This document shows, in pieces, positions 33,442 to 42,268 of a DNA stretch of 64,000 bases. The notes under the pieces were generated by a model. The model had not been told where the DNA came from. It did not search any database and was given only the letters and a program-made list of their open reading frames with translations. The stretch comes from Paenibacillus xylanexedens (GTDB lineage: Bacteria > Bacillota > Bacilli > Paenibacillales > Paenibacillaceae), in NCBI RefSeq assembly GCF_007676705.1, contig NZ_VEBF01000003.1, forward strand, positions 558,001 to 622,000. Reading direction: 5' to 3'. Both the position numbers and the translations under genes were made by a program. How positions within the stretch are numbered: position 1 is the first letter of the stretch; each line of letters starts with the position of its first letter.

Positions 33442-33582
33442 TTATGTCCCTAAACCATGATCATTCGTTCGGTTAATTGAAGGGTCTGGATTCTCCACAG
33501 TCGGGACAGGTCCAGTAACAGGAGCTACAATGCTCACCACTATACTACATGTAACTATCAGCAAAGTCAGCTTTCTCTTCAT
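33442..33582 (-). CDS. Putative exported signalling peptide precursor, 46 aa
   Basis: A 46-codon ORF in a different frame overlaps the last 38 bp of the HTH-TPR regulator gene. It begins with ATG (33582), 10 nt after GAGGTG inside the regulator's coding sequence, and ends at TAA (33442), just before a strong terminator. The product has a classic Sec signal (MKRKLTLLIVTCSIVVSIVA) followed by a short polar tail (APVTGPVPTVENPDPS, then INRTNDHGLGT). This is the layout of Phr, NprX and AimP precursors, where the last 5-8 residues become the pheromone after export and processing. The mature peptide cannot be read from sequence; the C-terminal NDHGLGT is a candidate. Confidence 0.75.
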   Translation of the reverse strand: MKRKLTLLIVTCSIVVSIVAPVTGPVPTVENPDPSINRTNDHGLGT

Positions 33583-34927
33583 TGAGTTTCTGCACCTCAC
33601 CAATCAAGATTTTGTACTGCTGTATAGCTGTGTCAGATGCATATTCCCTATATTGCTCAAACAGTCCGACACCTCTAAGCATACCTCGTCCATCGCTAAT
33701 TTCAATAGAAAATCTCAAGCTATTCAGGACAAAATCTAATCCCTCCGCAAACCTGTCTTTTTTAAGACAATACGTGCCTAATCCAGCTAAAAGACGAACG
33801 TATCGATCATCGGTTACCTGCTTGCTTACTTTCCCAATTCGATTTCTCTGTTCCTGATAAGTAAAGTAAGACTCATATTGATCGAGTACATGGTCTATGT
33901 TCATATCATAACGGTTAGCCGCCGTTACAATATCACAAAGCGCTGGGAATATCTCATTTTCCTTCGTTGAGATATACGCGAGGTAGTCAGGTAATACTTC
34001 AAACTGCCCAGCCATTAATTGATATATATAACGATTACCCTCAGCCCATTCCTGAAACTGATGAATAACTACCTGTTCCTCAGGTTCAGGTTCTTTCACC
34101 CAACTGTAATCCGTGTACAACGCAACATACTTTAATGCCATTTCATAGTTGTTCATGTGGAAGTGGGCACTTCCACACGCTAAATATGCATACATAATAT
34201 AAAAAACGATAGGTCGTTTGGTCTCTTCCTGTTTCCGTCTGCCATTCATCTCATAATGGATGGCTGCTTTCACCTTCAGCTTTTCAGATAGTTCCTGAAC
34301 TTTGCTCCATCTGTGAAGTGATGCAAATGCATTAATCAGTTCGTTAAGCGCATCCAATTGATAGCGCTCGTCCAGCCGATCCACATAGTATTCGAACCGG
34401 GCCGCGATAATCAGATTCCGTTGCTGATCATTGGTCAGTCCCAACCGGAACAGTCGATACTGACAGAGTGCAAGCCGTTCGGAATGTTGCATTTTTTCGC
34501 TTTCAGCGATGTTCTCATATAGTAGAATGGCTGGTTTGAATTTACCTGCATGGTAGAATTCTTCAGCCACATCAAATAACAAAGGAATATAGGACAGATT
34601 ATCCATCATCAGACGAATAACCTCTTCAATGCAGTCTAACTTGTCCAACTCGGCACAGCGATGAAGGAACGGGCCAAGTCTTCTCCAGTCAGGGGTTGCG
34701 TGTACGAAACACTCATCTATGTATAATTCATAGAAGTAACCTTCTTCCAGCCTCATGGCGGAAGTGATGCGATCCAACTGCTGCATGGCAATAGGCCGAT
34801 TTTTGTTCAAAATATTGCTCAGCGTACCCGAATTAATCCCTGACTTTTCCGAAAAATGACTAATGGACATCTGTTCACTCTTCAAATAACTTTCCAAGTG
34901 ATCGCGTATCGTGGTTGTCGGCTCCAA
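33545..34927 (-). CDS. HTH-TPR regulator, RRNPP (Rap/NprR/PlcR/AimR-like) receptor
   Basis: About 460 residues. An N-terminal Cro/C1-like HTH (MSISHFSEKSGINSGTLSNILNKNRPIAMQQLDRI) is followed by EGYFYELYIDECF and then about 380 residues of helical, TPR-like repeats (LALCQYRLFRLGLT, ALNELINAFASLHRWSKVQELSEKL, FYIMYAYLACGSAHFHMNNYEMALKYVALYT). This is the receptor layout of RRNPP quorum-sensing families. TTG at 34945 has no site; TTG at 34927 follows GGAGGGTGG by about 11 nt, so I use it, with moderate confidence. A strong promoter lies at 34986-35014. The overlapping 33442-33582 ORF supplies its likely peptide. Confidence 0.8.
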   Translation of the reverse strand: MEPTTTIRDHLESYLKSEQMSISHFSEKSGINSGTLSNILNKNRPIAMQQLDRITSAMRLEEGYFYELYIDECFVHATPDWRRLGPFLHRCAELDKLDCIEEVIRLMMDNLSYIPLLFDVAEEFYHAGKFKPAILLYENIAESEKMQHSERLALCQYRLFRLGLTNDQQRNLIIAARFEYYVDRLDERYQLDALNELINAFASLHRWSKVQELSEKLKVKAAIHYEMNGRRKQEETKRPIVFYIMYAYLACGSAHFHMNNYEMALKYVALYTDYSWVKEPEPEEQVVIHQFQEWAEGNRYIYQLMAGQFEVLPDYLAYISTKENEIFPALCDIVTAANRYDMNIDHVLDQYESYFTYQEQRNRIGKVSKQVTDDRYVRLLAGLGTYCLKKDRFAEGLDFVLNSLRFSIEISDGRGMLRGVGLFEQYREYASDTAIQQYKILIGEVQKLNEEKADFADSYM

Positions 34928-34985
34928 ACGAACACCACCCTCCAAAATAAAAAACCATAAACAGGATTATCGGTATGCAAAAGTA

Positions 34986-35014
34986 ATTATATGTAATTAG
35001 AAAGTAGCGGTCAA
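34986..35014 (-). promoter_or_regulatory. Sigma-A promoter of the RRNPP cassette
   Basis: On the minus strand TTGACC (35014-35009), a 17-nt spacer and TATAAT (34991-34986) match the consensus closely, about 60 bp upstream of the regulator start. Confidence 0.8.
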
Positions 35015-35127
35015 TATAATAAATTCAACTAATTTGTAATAAAACCATTTTAATCCTTTAATTAAAACAAAGGTCTCTACCCTTATTTTATATCGGAAAT
35101 GCGTCCGGCATCAAACCTGAAAACAGA

Positions 35128-35159
35128 CAAAAAACACGAGCCAGCGACGGGCTCGTGTT
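35128..35159 (-). terminator. Intrinsic terminator of the aldo/keto reductase gene
   Basis: AACACGAGCC pairs with GGCTCGTGTT as a 10-bp stem, followed on the minus strand by TTTTTTGTC. Confidence 0.85.
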
Positions 35160-35201
35160 CTCAACTGACTCAGCAGTCAGTATGCTCATCATAACTTGAA
35201 T

Positions 35202-36119
35202 TTAAGGCAGTATATTGCCTGCTGCACGGTAAATTTCATACCACTCTGGACGCGTGAGATGAACATCTCCTGCTTTTACACAATCTTGCAGACGTTCAAT
35301 ATTCATCGTGCCTGTCACAGGCTGCATATGCGCAGGGTGACGAAGCAACCATGCAATCGCAATTGTCGTATTGCTCACGTCATACTTCGCAGCGATCTCG
35401 TCGATCTTCGCATTCAATTCCGGGAACTTATCGCTTCCCAGGAAGACACCCTCGAAGAATCCGTACTGGAACGGAGACCAAGGTTGAATGGTGATATCAT
35501 GCAGACGACAATAATCCAGGATACTGCCGTCACGGTTAACCGCAGCGTCGTTCTCCATGTTCACGTTGATTCCACTGTCAATCATCGTAGTATTGGTAAT
35601 ACTCATCTGCAACTGGTTGGCTACCAGTGGCTGTTTTACGTATTTTTTCAACAATTCGATCTGGTTCGGATTCTGGTTGGATACCCCGAAGTGACGCACT
35701 TTGCCTTCGCGCTCCAGTTGATCAAAGGCTTCAGCCACTTCCTCCGGCTCGACCAAAGCATCTGGACGGTGCAGCAGCAGAACGTCAAGATAGTCCGTCT
35801 TCAGACGTTGCAGGATACCATCCACCGAATTCAGGATGTGCTCTTTGGAGAAATCAAACATGCCTTTGCGGATGCCGCATTTGGATTGAAGAATCATATT
35901 TTCACGAACTTGGGGATTCATCTGTACCGCGTCGGCAAAGATCTCCTCACATGTTCCTGTACCGTAAATGTCAGCATGGTCAAAGAAATTCGCGCCAACC
36001 TCCATCGCAGAACGAACAAAATGTTCGGCTTCCTTGCCATCTAATGAATTAATCCGCATGCAGCCTACGGCGACTACGGGTACTTCAAGTGTGCTGTTGC
36101 CCAATTTCATGGTTCTCAA
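35202..36119 (-). CDS. Aldo/keto reductase (YdhF-like)
   Basis: About 305 residues. Visible family features: MRINSLDGKEAEHFVRSAMEVGANFFDHADIYG carries the catalytic Asp and Tyr region, KCGIRKGMFDFSKEHILNSVDGILQRLKTDYLDVLLLHRPD the Lys/His loop, and VGNQLQMSITN the cofactor side. It resembles the E. coli YdhF clade, NADPH-dependent oxidoreductases of unknown natural substrate. The TTG start at 36119 follows GGAGGG by 9 nt; the longer ORF (36185) has no site. A terminator follows, and the region upstream carries no obvious partner gene. Confidence 0.85.
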   Translation of the reverse strand: MRTMKLGNSTLEVPVVAVGCMRINSLDGKEAEHFVRSAMEVGANFFDHADIYGTGTCEEIFADAVQMNPQVRENMILQSKCGIRKGMFDFSKEHILNSVDGILQRLKTDYLDVLLLHRPDALVEPEEVAEAFDQLEREGKVRHFGVSNQNPNQIELLKKYVKQPLVANQLQMSITNTTMIDSGINVNMENDAAVNRDGSILDYCRLHDITIQPWSPFQYGFFEGVFLGSDKFPELNAKIDEIAAKYDVSNTTIAIAWLLRHPAHMQPVTGTMNIERLQDCVKAGDVHLTRPEWYEIYRAAGNILP

Positions 36120-36266
36120 GATGTTTTCCCTCCATATTCGAATATTATCGTGTATCTTACTTTTGATTTTGACACAAATCTGCAATCGGTTTCAATAGAT
36201 TTATCCTACATTCATATGGAGAAATGATAGGTTCTGAGTCCCCGCCTGTAAATAAACAGAAGTGAG

Positions 36267-37163
36267 TTATACTTCTTCCGGTACAATGACCTCAATATGT
36301 CGTGGCAGGACACGGATATGAATCGGCAGGGCAGGACCTTCCTCCCCATCTACATTTGTGCGAATGGTTTCGGCTGAGCGAACATGAACTTCTTTTGCCG
36401 TAAAATAGTCCACATCCTTATGGTCTTTCAGACTACCAAATAACAGGGAAGTGCCCAGGGTCAGGCTGTTGAACACACTGATATTACGAACAACAAAGCA
36501 ATGTATCAGACCATCGTCCACCTCAGCATCCGGGGACAACTTCTCGAATCCCCCAACCGAATTGGTGAGTGCCGCCAGAAAAAGAGGCGCTTCCCCCTCC
36601 CAGATCTGGCCATCATATTCGATGGTTAATGGATTGGCTGGTGTATGCACCAGGTCTTTCAAGCCTTCTTTCAGATATGCGAATGAACCCAGCTTCGACT
36701 TCTCTTCCGAGGATACGGAGAACAGGGCTTCCGCCAAAGAACCTGCAGCCACAGTGTTGGCAAACAGGCGATCATTGATTTTCCCCAGATCCACGATATG
36801 GGTCTGATCCGAACGTAACTGCCTAATGGCTTCTTCGGGGTCAAGCGAGATATTCAGCGCACGTGCAAAATCATTCACCGTTCCTAGCGGTACGACGCCC
36901 AGTCGGGGACGATGATCCTGATCCATCATGCCGTTAATCGTCTCATGCAGCGTACCATCCCCACCAATAGAGATGACCAGATCACAGCCGTCTTTGCAGG
37001 CACTCAGGCAGTAGTTCGTGGCATCACCTTCCCCGGCTGTCTCGTTAACTACCACCTCATACTGCTGTGACTCCAGAATCTCTCTGACTTGGGACACATA
37101 CTGCTGGGCCTCTTCCTTACCTGACGATGGATTACTAATGATCATGGCTTGGCGCATACTCAC
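36267..37163 (-). CDS. Diacylglycerol/lipid kinase (DgkB/YegS family)
   Basis: 298 residues. The nucleotide-binding motif ISIGGDGTLHETINGM and the GVVPLGTVNDFARALNI block define the DAGK catalytic domain; MIISNPSSGKEEAQQYV is the usual start. The C-terminal beta-rich half contains DGLIHCFVVRN and NVDGEEGPALPIHIRVL, as in YegS/DgkB. Such enzymes phosphorylate diacylglycerol or related lipids at the cytosolic membrane face. It is divergent from the LRR-stalk gene across a 350-bp region. Confidence 0.9.
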   Translation of the reverse strand: MSMRQAMIISNPSSGKEEAQQYVSQVREILESQQYEVVVNETAGEGDATNYCLSACKDGCDLVISIGGDGTLHETINGMMDQDHRPRLGVVPLGTVNDFARALNISLDPEEAIRQLRSDQTHIVDLGKINDRLFANTVAAGSLAEALFSVSSEEKSKLGSFAYLKEGLKDLVHTPANPLTIEYDGQIWEGEAPLFLAALTNSVGGFEKLSPDAEVDDGLIHCFVVRNISVFNSLTLGTSLLFGSLKDHKDVDYFTAKEVHVRSAETIRTNVDGEEGPALPIHIRVLPRHIEVIVPEEV

Positions 37164-37515
37164 ATCTTCCCCTCCAAATTGGCATCTTTACTTCATCTAT
37201 ACCCGTTTCAAGGGTGGGTTGAATAGGGTCTGCGGGAGATGTTCCATTTTTTTTGATAAACATGTCTCTGAAGAGTGCAGAGCAGGGTTTGTTTCATATA
37301 GAATAGAAGTATAGGAATACCCATTACTAATTTTTTGTTCCTTTTTCCCGTTGACGGGTTAATAACTATAGATGTGATTGTATTCCAACGTGCAAAAGTT
37401 AAACTGATCCAGTTACACATAGCACTCCGAGGGCAGAACAACCCTACGATTACTACTGTTCGGAGTATTTTATAATTTTATATTTTAAGAATCGGAATCG
37501 GAGGGAATGCATGCA
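37164..37515. other. Divergent intergenic region with one hairpin
   Basis: About 350 AT-rich bases between the lipid kinase and LRR genes, presumably holding both promoters. ACTCCGA (37424-37430) and TCGGAGT (37460-37466) form a perfect 7-bp stem around GGGCAGAACAACCC..., just ahead of an AT-rich ATTTTATAATTTTATATTTT tract and the LRR gene. It could be a leader terminator or an operator; no known riboswitch fits. I see no gene here. Confidence 0.5.
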
Positions 37516-39033
37516 ATGAAAAGAATGACGCTATTATTTCTAGTATTCATCCTGAGTCTCGGTGCATCAGGGCAAGCCATGGCTTACACAACTACAGACT
37601 TGGGCGAGGGAATCATTGAAGATCCCGTACTGGAGGACGGACTGAAGCTAATCCTGAACAAACCTCTGGATGTTCCACTGACTTCAACTGATCTAGAGCA
37701 GCTTGAGGTGGTGGATCTGAGCAATGCAGGTATTCACAGCCTGTCCGGTCTGGAGTATGCCACCAATCTGACTCACCTCCGATTATACGGTAATGAGATT
37801 GAGGATCTGACACCGCTGGAGCACCTGACCAAGCTTCGGGAGATCGATGTTCGCAACAATTACATTACATCCATACACGCACTAGCCGAATTGAAAGACT
37901 TGGGACGGCTGTATATCAGCAATAACTCCATTTCTTCCATAGAGGTTGTACGCGGATTCACCCGATTACATACATTCCACGCCAGTGGGAACCAGATTGC
38001 CAGTCTTGAAGCACTTTCGGATGCGGATGAACTGAATTGGCTTGAGATCTCGAACAATATCATCAGTGATCTAACGCCACTCGTCGATAAAACCCAGCTC
38101 CAACAACTCAATGTAGCAAACAACCAGGTTCAGACGCTGGACGTGCTGGCTGAACTGCCAAATACGCTGCGGAATCTGAATGTGGCAGGCAATCTCATCA
38201 CGGATCTGACACCATTAGAACACATGACACGGCTACGTACACTCGATATCTCCGGTAACCAGGTACAGCACCTCAAGGGGCTTGAGGGACTGACTGGGCT
38301 TACAGAGTTGAATGCAGAATCTAACCAGATCTATGATCTGGAACCTCTACGGCAGCTTTCCAACCTGGATGTATTAAAATTGTCCAACAACCGGGTGTGG
38401 GATCTGACACCGATTGCAGGTTTTACATTTACCCGTGATCAGTCCGCGACAAATGCCATTCAGGATATCTCGGCGTCCACCTCATTATCCTCCGGTATTC
38501 AGACGTCCACCTCAGAGGTTGAGCCTGCCGGACTCACGGTGCAGAACAACTACCTGGATGTCGTGAGTGGCAGTTATACAATGCAGCTTCTGAATCAGAT
38601 GAATGTGCGGGAGCAGAAACGAACGCCGCAGGGCAGCTTCCAGCGTCTGATCGAGGGATCTACCACTGCCTATGTAGGTGATCGCGCTTATGCATTGGAG
38701 GCTGCACCTTTTATTGATGAAGGCCGGACCTATGTGCCTCTGCGTTTTGTCTCGGAGCAGTTAAACGCCAGTGTGAACTGGAACAGCGGTACGCGCGAAG
38801 CCGTGATCACACAAAATGATAAGACCATTCGCTGGAGCGTGGGCAACAAGCAAGTTGTCGTGAACGATAGGCTTGCGATCAATGATGCTCCTCTCTTGAT
38901 GAAAAATGGCAAAGCATTTGTACCGGTGCGCTTCATCTCGGAGCAATTCAATACGACGGTTGCGTATATCGGAAGCAGCAAAACGATTCTGATCTTCGAA
39001 AATAAACCACTTGCTGAACGTACAGAGCCTTGA
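37516..39033 (+). CDS. Secreted leucine-rich repeat protein with C-terminal stalk domain
   Basis: About 505 residues. A signal peptide (MKRMTLLFLVFILSLG, cleavage after AMA) is followed by a short cap and roughly ten internalin-type repeats of about 22 residues (L..LYGNEIEDLTPL, L.ISNNSISSIEVV, L.VANNQVQTLDVL). From about residue 390 a Paenibacillus stalk domain pair follows (RTYVPLRFVSEQLNASVNW, KAFVPVRFISEQFNTTVAY). Internalin-like LRRs bind proteins or glycans; the partner is unknown. GGAGGG lies 10 nt before the ATG at 37516; an ATG three codons earlier is too close to the site. The gene is followed by a good terminator. Confidence 0.88.
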   Translation: MKRMTLLFLVFILSLGASGQAMAYTTTDLGEGIIEDPVLEDGLKLILNKPLDVPLTSTDLEQLEVVDLSNAGIHSLSGLEYATNLTHLRLYGNEIEDLTPLEHLTKLREIDVRNNYITSIHALAELKDLGRLYISNNSISSIEVVRGFTRLHTFHASGNQIASLEALSDADELNWLEISNNIISDLTPLVDKTQLQQLNVANNQVQTLDVLAELPNTLRNLNVAGNLITDLTPLEHMTRLRTLDISGNQVQHLKGLEGLTGLTELNAESNQIYDLEPLRQLSNLDVLKLSNNRVWDLTPIAGFTFTRDQSATNAIQDISASTSLSSGIQTSTSEVEPAGLTVQNNYLDVVSGSYTMQLLNQMNVREQKRTPQGSFQRLIEGSTTAYVGDRAYALEAAPFIDEGRTYVPLRFVSEQLNASVNWNSGTREAVITQNDKTIRWSVGNKQVVVNDRLAINDAPLLMKNGKAFVPVRFISEQFNTTVAYIGSSKTILIFENKPLAERTEP

Positions 39034-39078
39034 GTCGTATCTCAAACTCATTTCCAGCCATAAGAGTTACAGCGAAAG

Positions 39079-39108
39079 TCCCTGTCTGAACCATCGGCAG
39101 GGATTTTT
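39079..39108 (+). terminator. Intrinsic terminator of the LRR gene
   Basis: TCCCTGTC pairs with GGCAGGGA (8 bp, one wobble), followed by TTTTTG. Confidence 0.85.
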
Positions 39109-39319
39109 GTTGTGTTATCACATTGGATAATGGTATATGGACAGAGTCATGTACAAGAAAATACAGCATATCAACTGTCTGTACGGACTTAATCTAGTGA
39201 CATTCCATCTTGGATTAGGGTAAATTTCACACGGTTTAGCATATCTTCTTTTGCAGCGGGAGTTGTTATACTGAACGTAATTTATATGACAGCTAAGGTT
39301 CAAACGAGGAGGAATTTAC

Positions 39320-40660
39320 ATGACATTCACGTTCAGCGGCTATTCCACAACCCAAGACAGCCCGTGGAAAGAGTTATCTTTGGTACCGACAAATGAAAAC
39401 GCTAACTTAAAACTCACAGGGGAGCAGCACCAGCTTGTCGAAGGGTTTGGTGGTTGTTTCAACGAGCTTGGTTATATGGCTCTATCCCACTTAAATGAGG
39501 AGCAGCGCCGCGAGGTATTCCACTCTCTCTTCCATCCGGATGGCGAGCATAAGTTTAACATCTGTCGCCTGCCGATTGGCGCAAGTGATTATGCAGAGCA
39601 GTGGTATAGTCACAACGAGGTGGACGGCGACGTGGCCATGGAACATTTTTCGATCGAACGTGATTTCAAATATCTGATTCCTTACATCAAGGAAGCTCTG
39701 AGTTATAACCCGAATCTGCACTTCTTCGCCTCCCCATGGAGTCCGCCAACATGGATGAAGTCGCCCAAAGCCTATAACTATGGCACACTGCGCTGGGAGA
39801 AAGACATTCTGGATGCGTATGCTCTTTATTTTGTAAAATTCGTACAGGCTTACCGTGACGCAGGCATTACCATCCATCAGGTGCATGTGCAGAACGAAGT
39901 GATTGCAGATCAGAAATTCCCTTCTTGCATGTGGACAGGCGAGCAGCTTCGTGAGTTCATTGCCGATTATCTGGGCCCGGCTTTTGACAAGCACGGTCTG
40001 GATACAGAAATCTGGCTCGGAACGATCAATGCCCCTGATCCATGGGAGGAATTAATCAAGAAGAAAACAAACGACTTCGACGAGTACGCCGGGCTGGTGC
40101 TAAGTGATCCGAAGGCCTATTCCTACATCAAAGGTGTTGGATATCAGTGGGCAGGCAAAAATGCCATTCAACGTACCGCGGCAAGCTATCCGGAGCTTCG
40201 TTATATGCAGACCGAGAACGAATGCGGCGATGGCAACAACTCATGGAATTACGCCAAATATGTATATAACCTCTACCAACATTACTTCAGCAACGGAGTG
40301 AACGCGTATATCTACTGGAACATGGTTCTGGAACCCAAAGGCCGTAGCACGTGGGGCTGGGAGCAGAACTCCATGATTACGGTAGATCCGGATACGACGG
40401 AGGTTACTCGGAACCCCGAGTATTATGTGATGAAGCACTTCGCGCATCATATTGTTCCTGGTGCTCGAAGAGTCGGCTTGTCTGGCGCCTGGAGCGGTAA
40501 ATCCGTTGCTTTCCGCAACCCGGACAACAGTCTCATCGTTGTCATTAATAATCCATTCAAGGGCAGCCGCGACTTGTATCTAACCCTTGAAGAAGGACAG
40601 ACTCTTCGCATTGAGTTGGAAGCTGATTCGTTCAACAGCATGGTTATTCAACCGAAATAA
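39320..40660 (+). CDS. Glycoside hydrolase family 30 protein, cytosolic
   Basis: 446 residues without signal peptide, AGGAGGA site before ATG. GH30 landmarks: FGGCFNELGY, RLPIGASDYAEQWYS, FFASPWSPPTWMKS, and HVQNEV with the acid/base Glu, then YMQTENECG with the nucleophile Glu about 100 residues later. NMVLEPKGRSTWGWEQNS and NSLIVVINNPF mark the C-terminal beta-sandwich. GH30 includes glucosylceramidases, beta-1,6-glucanases and xylanases; the subfamily cannot be fixed here. A cytosolic location suggests it hydrolyses imported glucosides. A terminator follows, and a xylanase lies two genes downstream. Confidence 0.9.
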   Translation: MTFTFSGYSTTQDSPWKELSLVPTNENANLKLTGEQHQLVEGFGGCFNELGYMALSHLNEEQRREVFHSLFHPDGEHKFNICRLPIGASDYAEQWYSHNEVDGDVAMEHFSIERDFKYLIPYIKEALSYNPNLHFFASPWSPPTWMKSPKAYNYGTLRWEKDILDAYALYFVKFVQAYRDAGITIHQVHVQNEVIADQKFPSCMWTGEQLREFIADYLGPAFDKHGLDTEIWLGTINAPDPWEELIKKKTNDFDEYAGLVLSDPKAYSYIKGVGYQWAGKNAIQRTAASYPELRYMQTENECGDGNNSWNYAKYVYNLYQHYFSNGVNAYIYWNMVLEPKGRSTWGWEQNSMITVDPDTTEVTRNPEYYVMKHFAHHIVPGARRVGLSGAWSGKSVAFRNPDNSLIVVINNPFKGSRDLYLTLEEGQTLRIELEADSFNSMVIQPK

Positions 40661-40692
40661 CAACTTAACACATCTTTAAAAACATAGACATC

Positions 40693-40735
40693 AATAGCGT
40701 CAGGCTCAGGATTTTCCGGGCTGGCGCTATTTTTC
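40693..40735 (+). terminator. Intrinsic terminator of the GH30 gene
   Basis: AATAGCG (40693-40699) pairs with CGCTATT (40725-40731) with a CAG/CTG inner extension, followed by TTTTC. Confidence 0.8.
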
Positions 40736-40876
40736 ATGGGCCATTCAATGCTATTGTCACTATTATTGAAATACTGTAGAACACAAGGCGAAGACGACTT
40801 AAAGATAAGACATTTCACCTTTTATATTTACAAATCTATAAATCTAGATATAATGTAATCCAGAGAACCTACTCTC

Positions 40877-40972
40877 ATGTCCATCACATATAGGAGGAAA
40901 GGCAGTCCCATTTTAGCATATTATATCTACCTTTCTGTATATTTAAATTTATTGGAGGTACGCTCTACATGA
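40877..40972 (+). CDS. Possible leader peptide overlapping the MFS gene
   Basis: A 31-codon ORF (ATG 40877, TGA 40970-40972) whose stop overlaps the MFS start as ATGA. The product begins MSITYRRKGS, with Arg6-Arg7-Lys8, and then becomes hydrophobic (ILAYYIYLSVYLNLLEVRST). A proper ribosome binding site is not evident; an internal AGGAGGAAAGG lies within the ORF itself. It could be a translational-coupling leader, a stalling peptide or chance. The evidence is thin. Confidence 0.3.
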   Translation: MSITYRRKGSPILAYYIYLSVYLNLLEVRST

Positions 40973-42147
40973 AATCACAACAGGTCAACCCACTCCTTAT
41001 TTTGATTCTGGCGCTAGGTGTATTCGGGATCATTACAACGGAAATGGGAATCGTCGGCGTATTGCCTCAGGTCGCGTATAAATTCGGTATCTCGACTGCA
41101 CAGGCAGGTTGGCTGGTCAGTATTTTCGCGCTGGTCGTAGCCATTGCGGGCCCTTTTCTCACCTTACTGGCGTCCGGGATCAATCGCAAAATCATCCTTT
41201 TAGCTGCTGTGCTGATGTTTGCCATCTCGAACGTCGTATATGCCTACGCTACAACATTTGATACCATGTTTATCTTTCGAATGATTCCCGCGCTGTTCCA
41301 TCCCGTCTTCTTCTCCGTAGCCCTGGTCACCAGTGCTCAACTCGTTCCAGCAGAGAAAAGCAGTCAAGCTGTTGCCAAAGTCTTTACCGGGGTTACCGCA
41401 GGCTTTGCCTTTGGCGTGCCGCTGACATCGTATCTTGCTGAACGCCTATCCCTCGAAATCGCCTTCCTGTTTGGAGCGATGGTTAGTGTGGTCGCTTTGA
41501 TCGGCATATGGATCTGGTTACCCTCGATGCCCGTCAAGGAAAAGATGTCCTATGGCAAGCAACTCGGTATTCTGCGCAAACCTGGATTATGGTTGAATGT
41601 TGCCGCAGTCATTTTTATATTCGCCGCCATGTTCTCCGTGTACAGCTATTTCGCCGAGTATCTTGGGCAGGTTACCCAAATGAGCGGATCATGGATCAGT
41701 GTTATGCTCACCGTCTTCGGTGTCGTCATGATTATTGGAAATTTGGCGTTTGGACAGTTTCTGCGCAAGAGCGTGGTCCGTACTGTTCTCCTGTTCCCCC
41801 TGCTATACATAGCAGCTTATGCACTCGTCTATTGGGCCGGTCCCCACTTCATGTGGATGATTATTGTAGTCATCATCTGGGCATCCATTCATTCGGGCGG
41901 ATTGATTGTAAGCCAAACCTGGTTAACCACTGAAGCGCAGGACGCGCCTGAATTCGGCAACAGCTTGTATGTATCCTTTTCCAACCTCGGTATTACCTTG
42001 GGTACTGCCATCGGCGGATGGTTTATCGCAAACCTGGGGATACATCAACTGATCTGGAGCGGGATAATATTTGCACTCATCGCTTTTGTATTGATATGGA
42101 TTAAAGTCAAATGCTTCACTACACCAGGAATTGCGAAAAACAATTGA
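40969..42147 (+). CDS. MFS transporter (DHA1/AraJ-like)
   Basis: 392 residues, about 12 hydrophobic helices. Typical elements: ITTEMGIVGVLPQVAYKFGISTAQAGWLVSIFALVVAIAGPFLTLLASG with the loop between helices 2 and 3, ISNVVYAYATTFDTMFIFRM, and FGVPLTSYLAERLSLEIAFLFG. This is the drug/sugar efflux branch containing AraJ, PbuE and YdhP-like exporters; the substrate is unknown. GGAGG lies 10 nt before the ATG. A short possible leader ORF overlaps its start. A terminator follows at 42169-42219. Confidence 0.88.
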   Translation: MKSQQVNPLLILILALGVFGIITTEMGIVGVLPQVAYKFGISTAQAGWLVSIFALVVAIAGPFLTLLASGINRKIILLAAVLMFAISNVVYAYATTFDTMFIFRMIPALFHPVFFSVALVTSAQLVPAEKSSQAVAKVFTGVTAGFAFGVPLTSYLAERLSLEIAFLFGAMVSVVALIGIWIWLPSMPVKEKMSYGKQLGILRKPGLWLNVAAVIFIFAAMFSVYSYFAEYLGQVTQMSGSWISVMLTVFGVVMIIGNLAFGQFLRKSVVRTVLLFPLLYIAAYALVYWAGPHFMWMIIVVIIWASIHSGGLIVSQTWLTTEAQDAPEFGNSLYVSFSNLGITLGTAIGGWFIANLGIHQLIWSGIIFALIAFVLIWIKVKCFTTPGIAKNN

Positions 42148-42168
42148 AACAAAGCATCCACACACAAG

Positions 42169-42219
42169 TAGCACCATGTCCCCATACTCATCAAGAGGAA
42201 CATGGCGCTATTTGATTTT
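42169..42219 (+). terminator. Intrinsic terminator of the MFS gene
   Basis: TAGC-CCATGT-CC pairs with GG-ACATGG-GCTA, followed by TTTGATTTT. Confidence 0.8.
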
Positions 42220-42268
42220 ACATAATCCCCAGATTTAGATGAGAGCACAGACTCGTCCAAACGCGAGC

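Noticed and set aside
33530..33739. Plus-strand ORFs opposite the HTH-TPR gene
   Set aside because: Antisense to the regulator and peptide genes; the minus-strand reading has all expression signals.
35196..36044. 282-codon plus-strand ORF opposite the aldo/keto reductase gene
   Set aside because: Antisense to conserved AKR sequence; no site, no motif.
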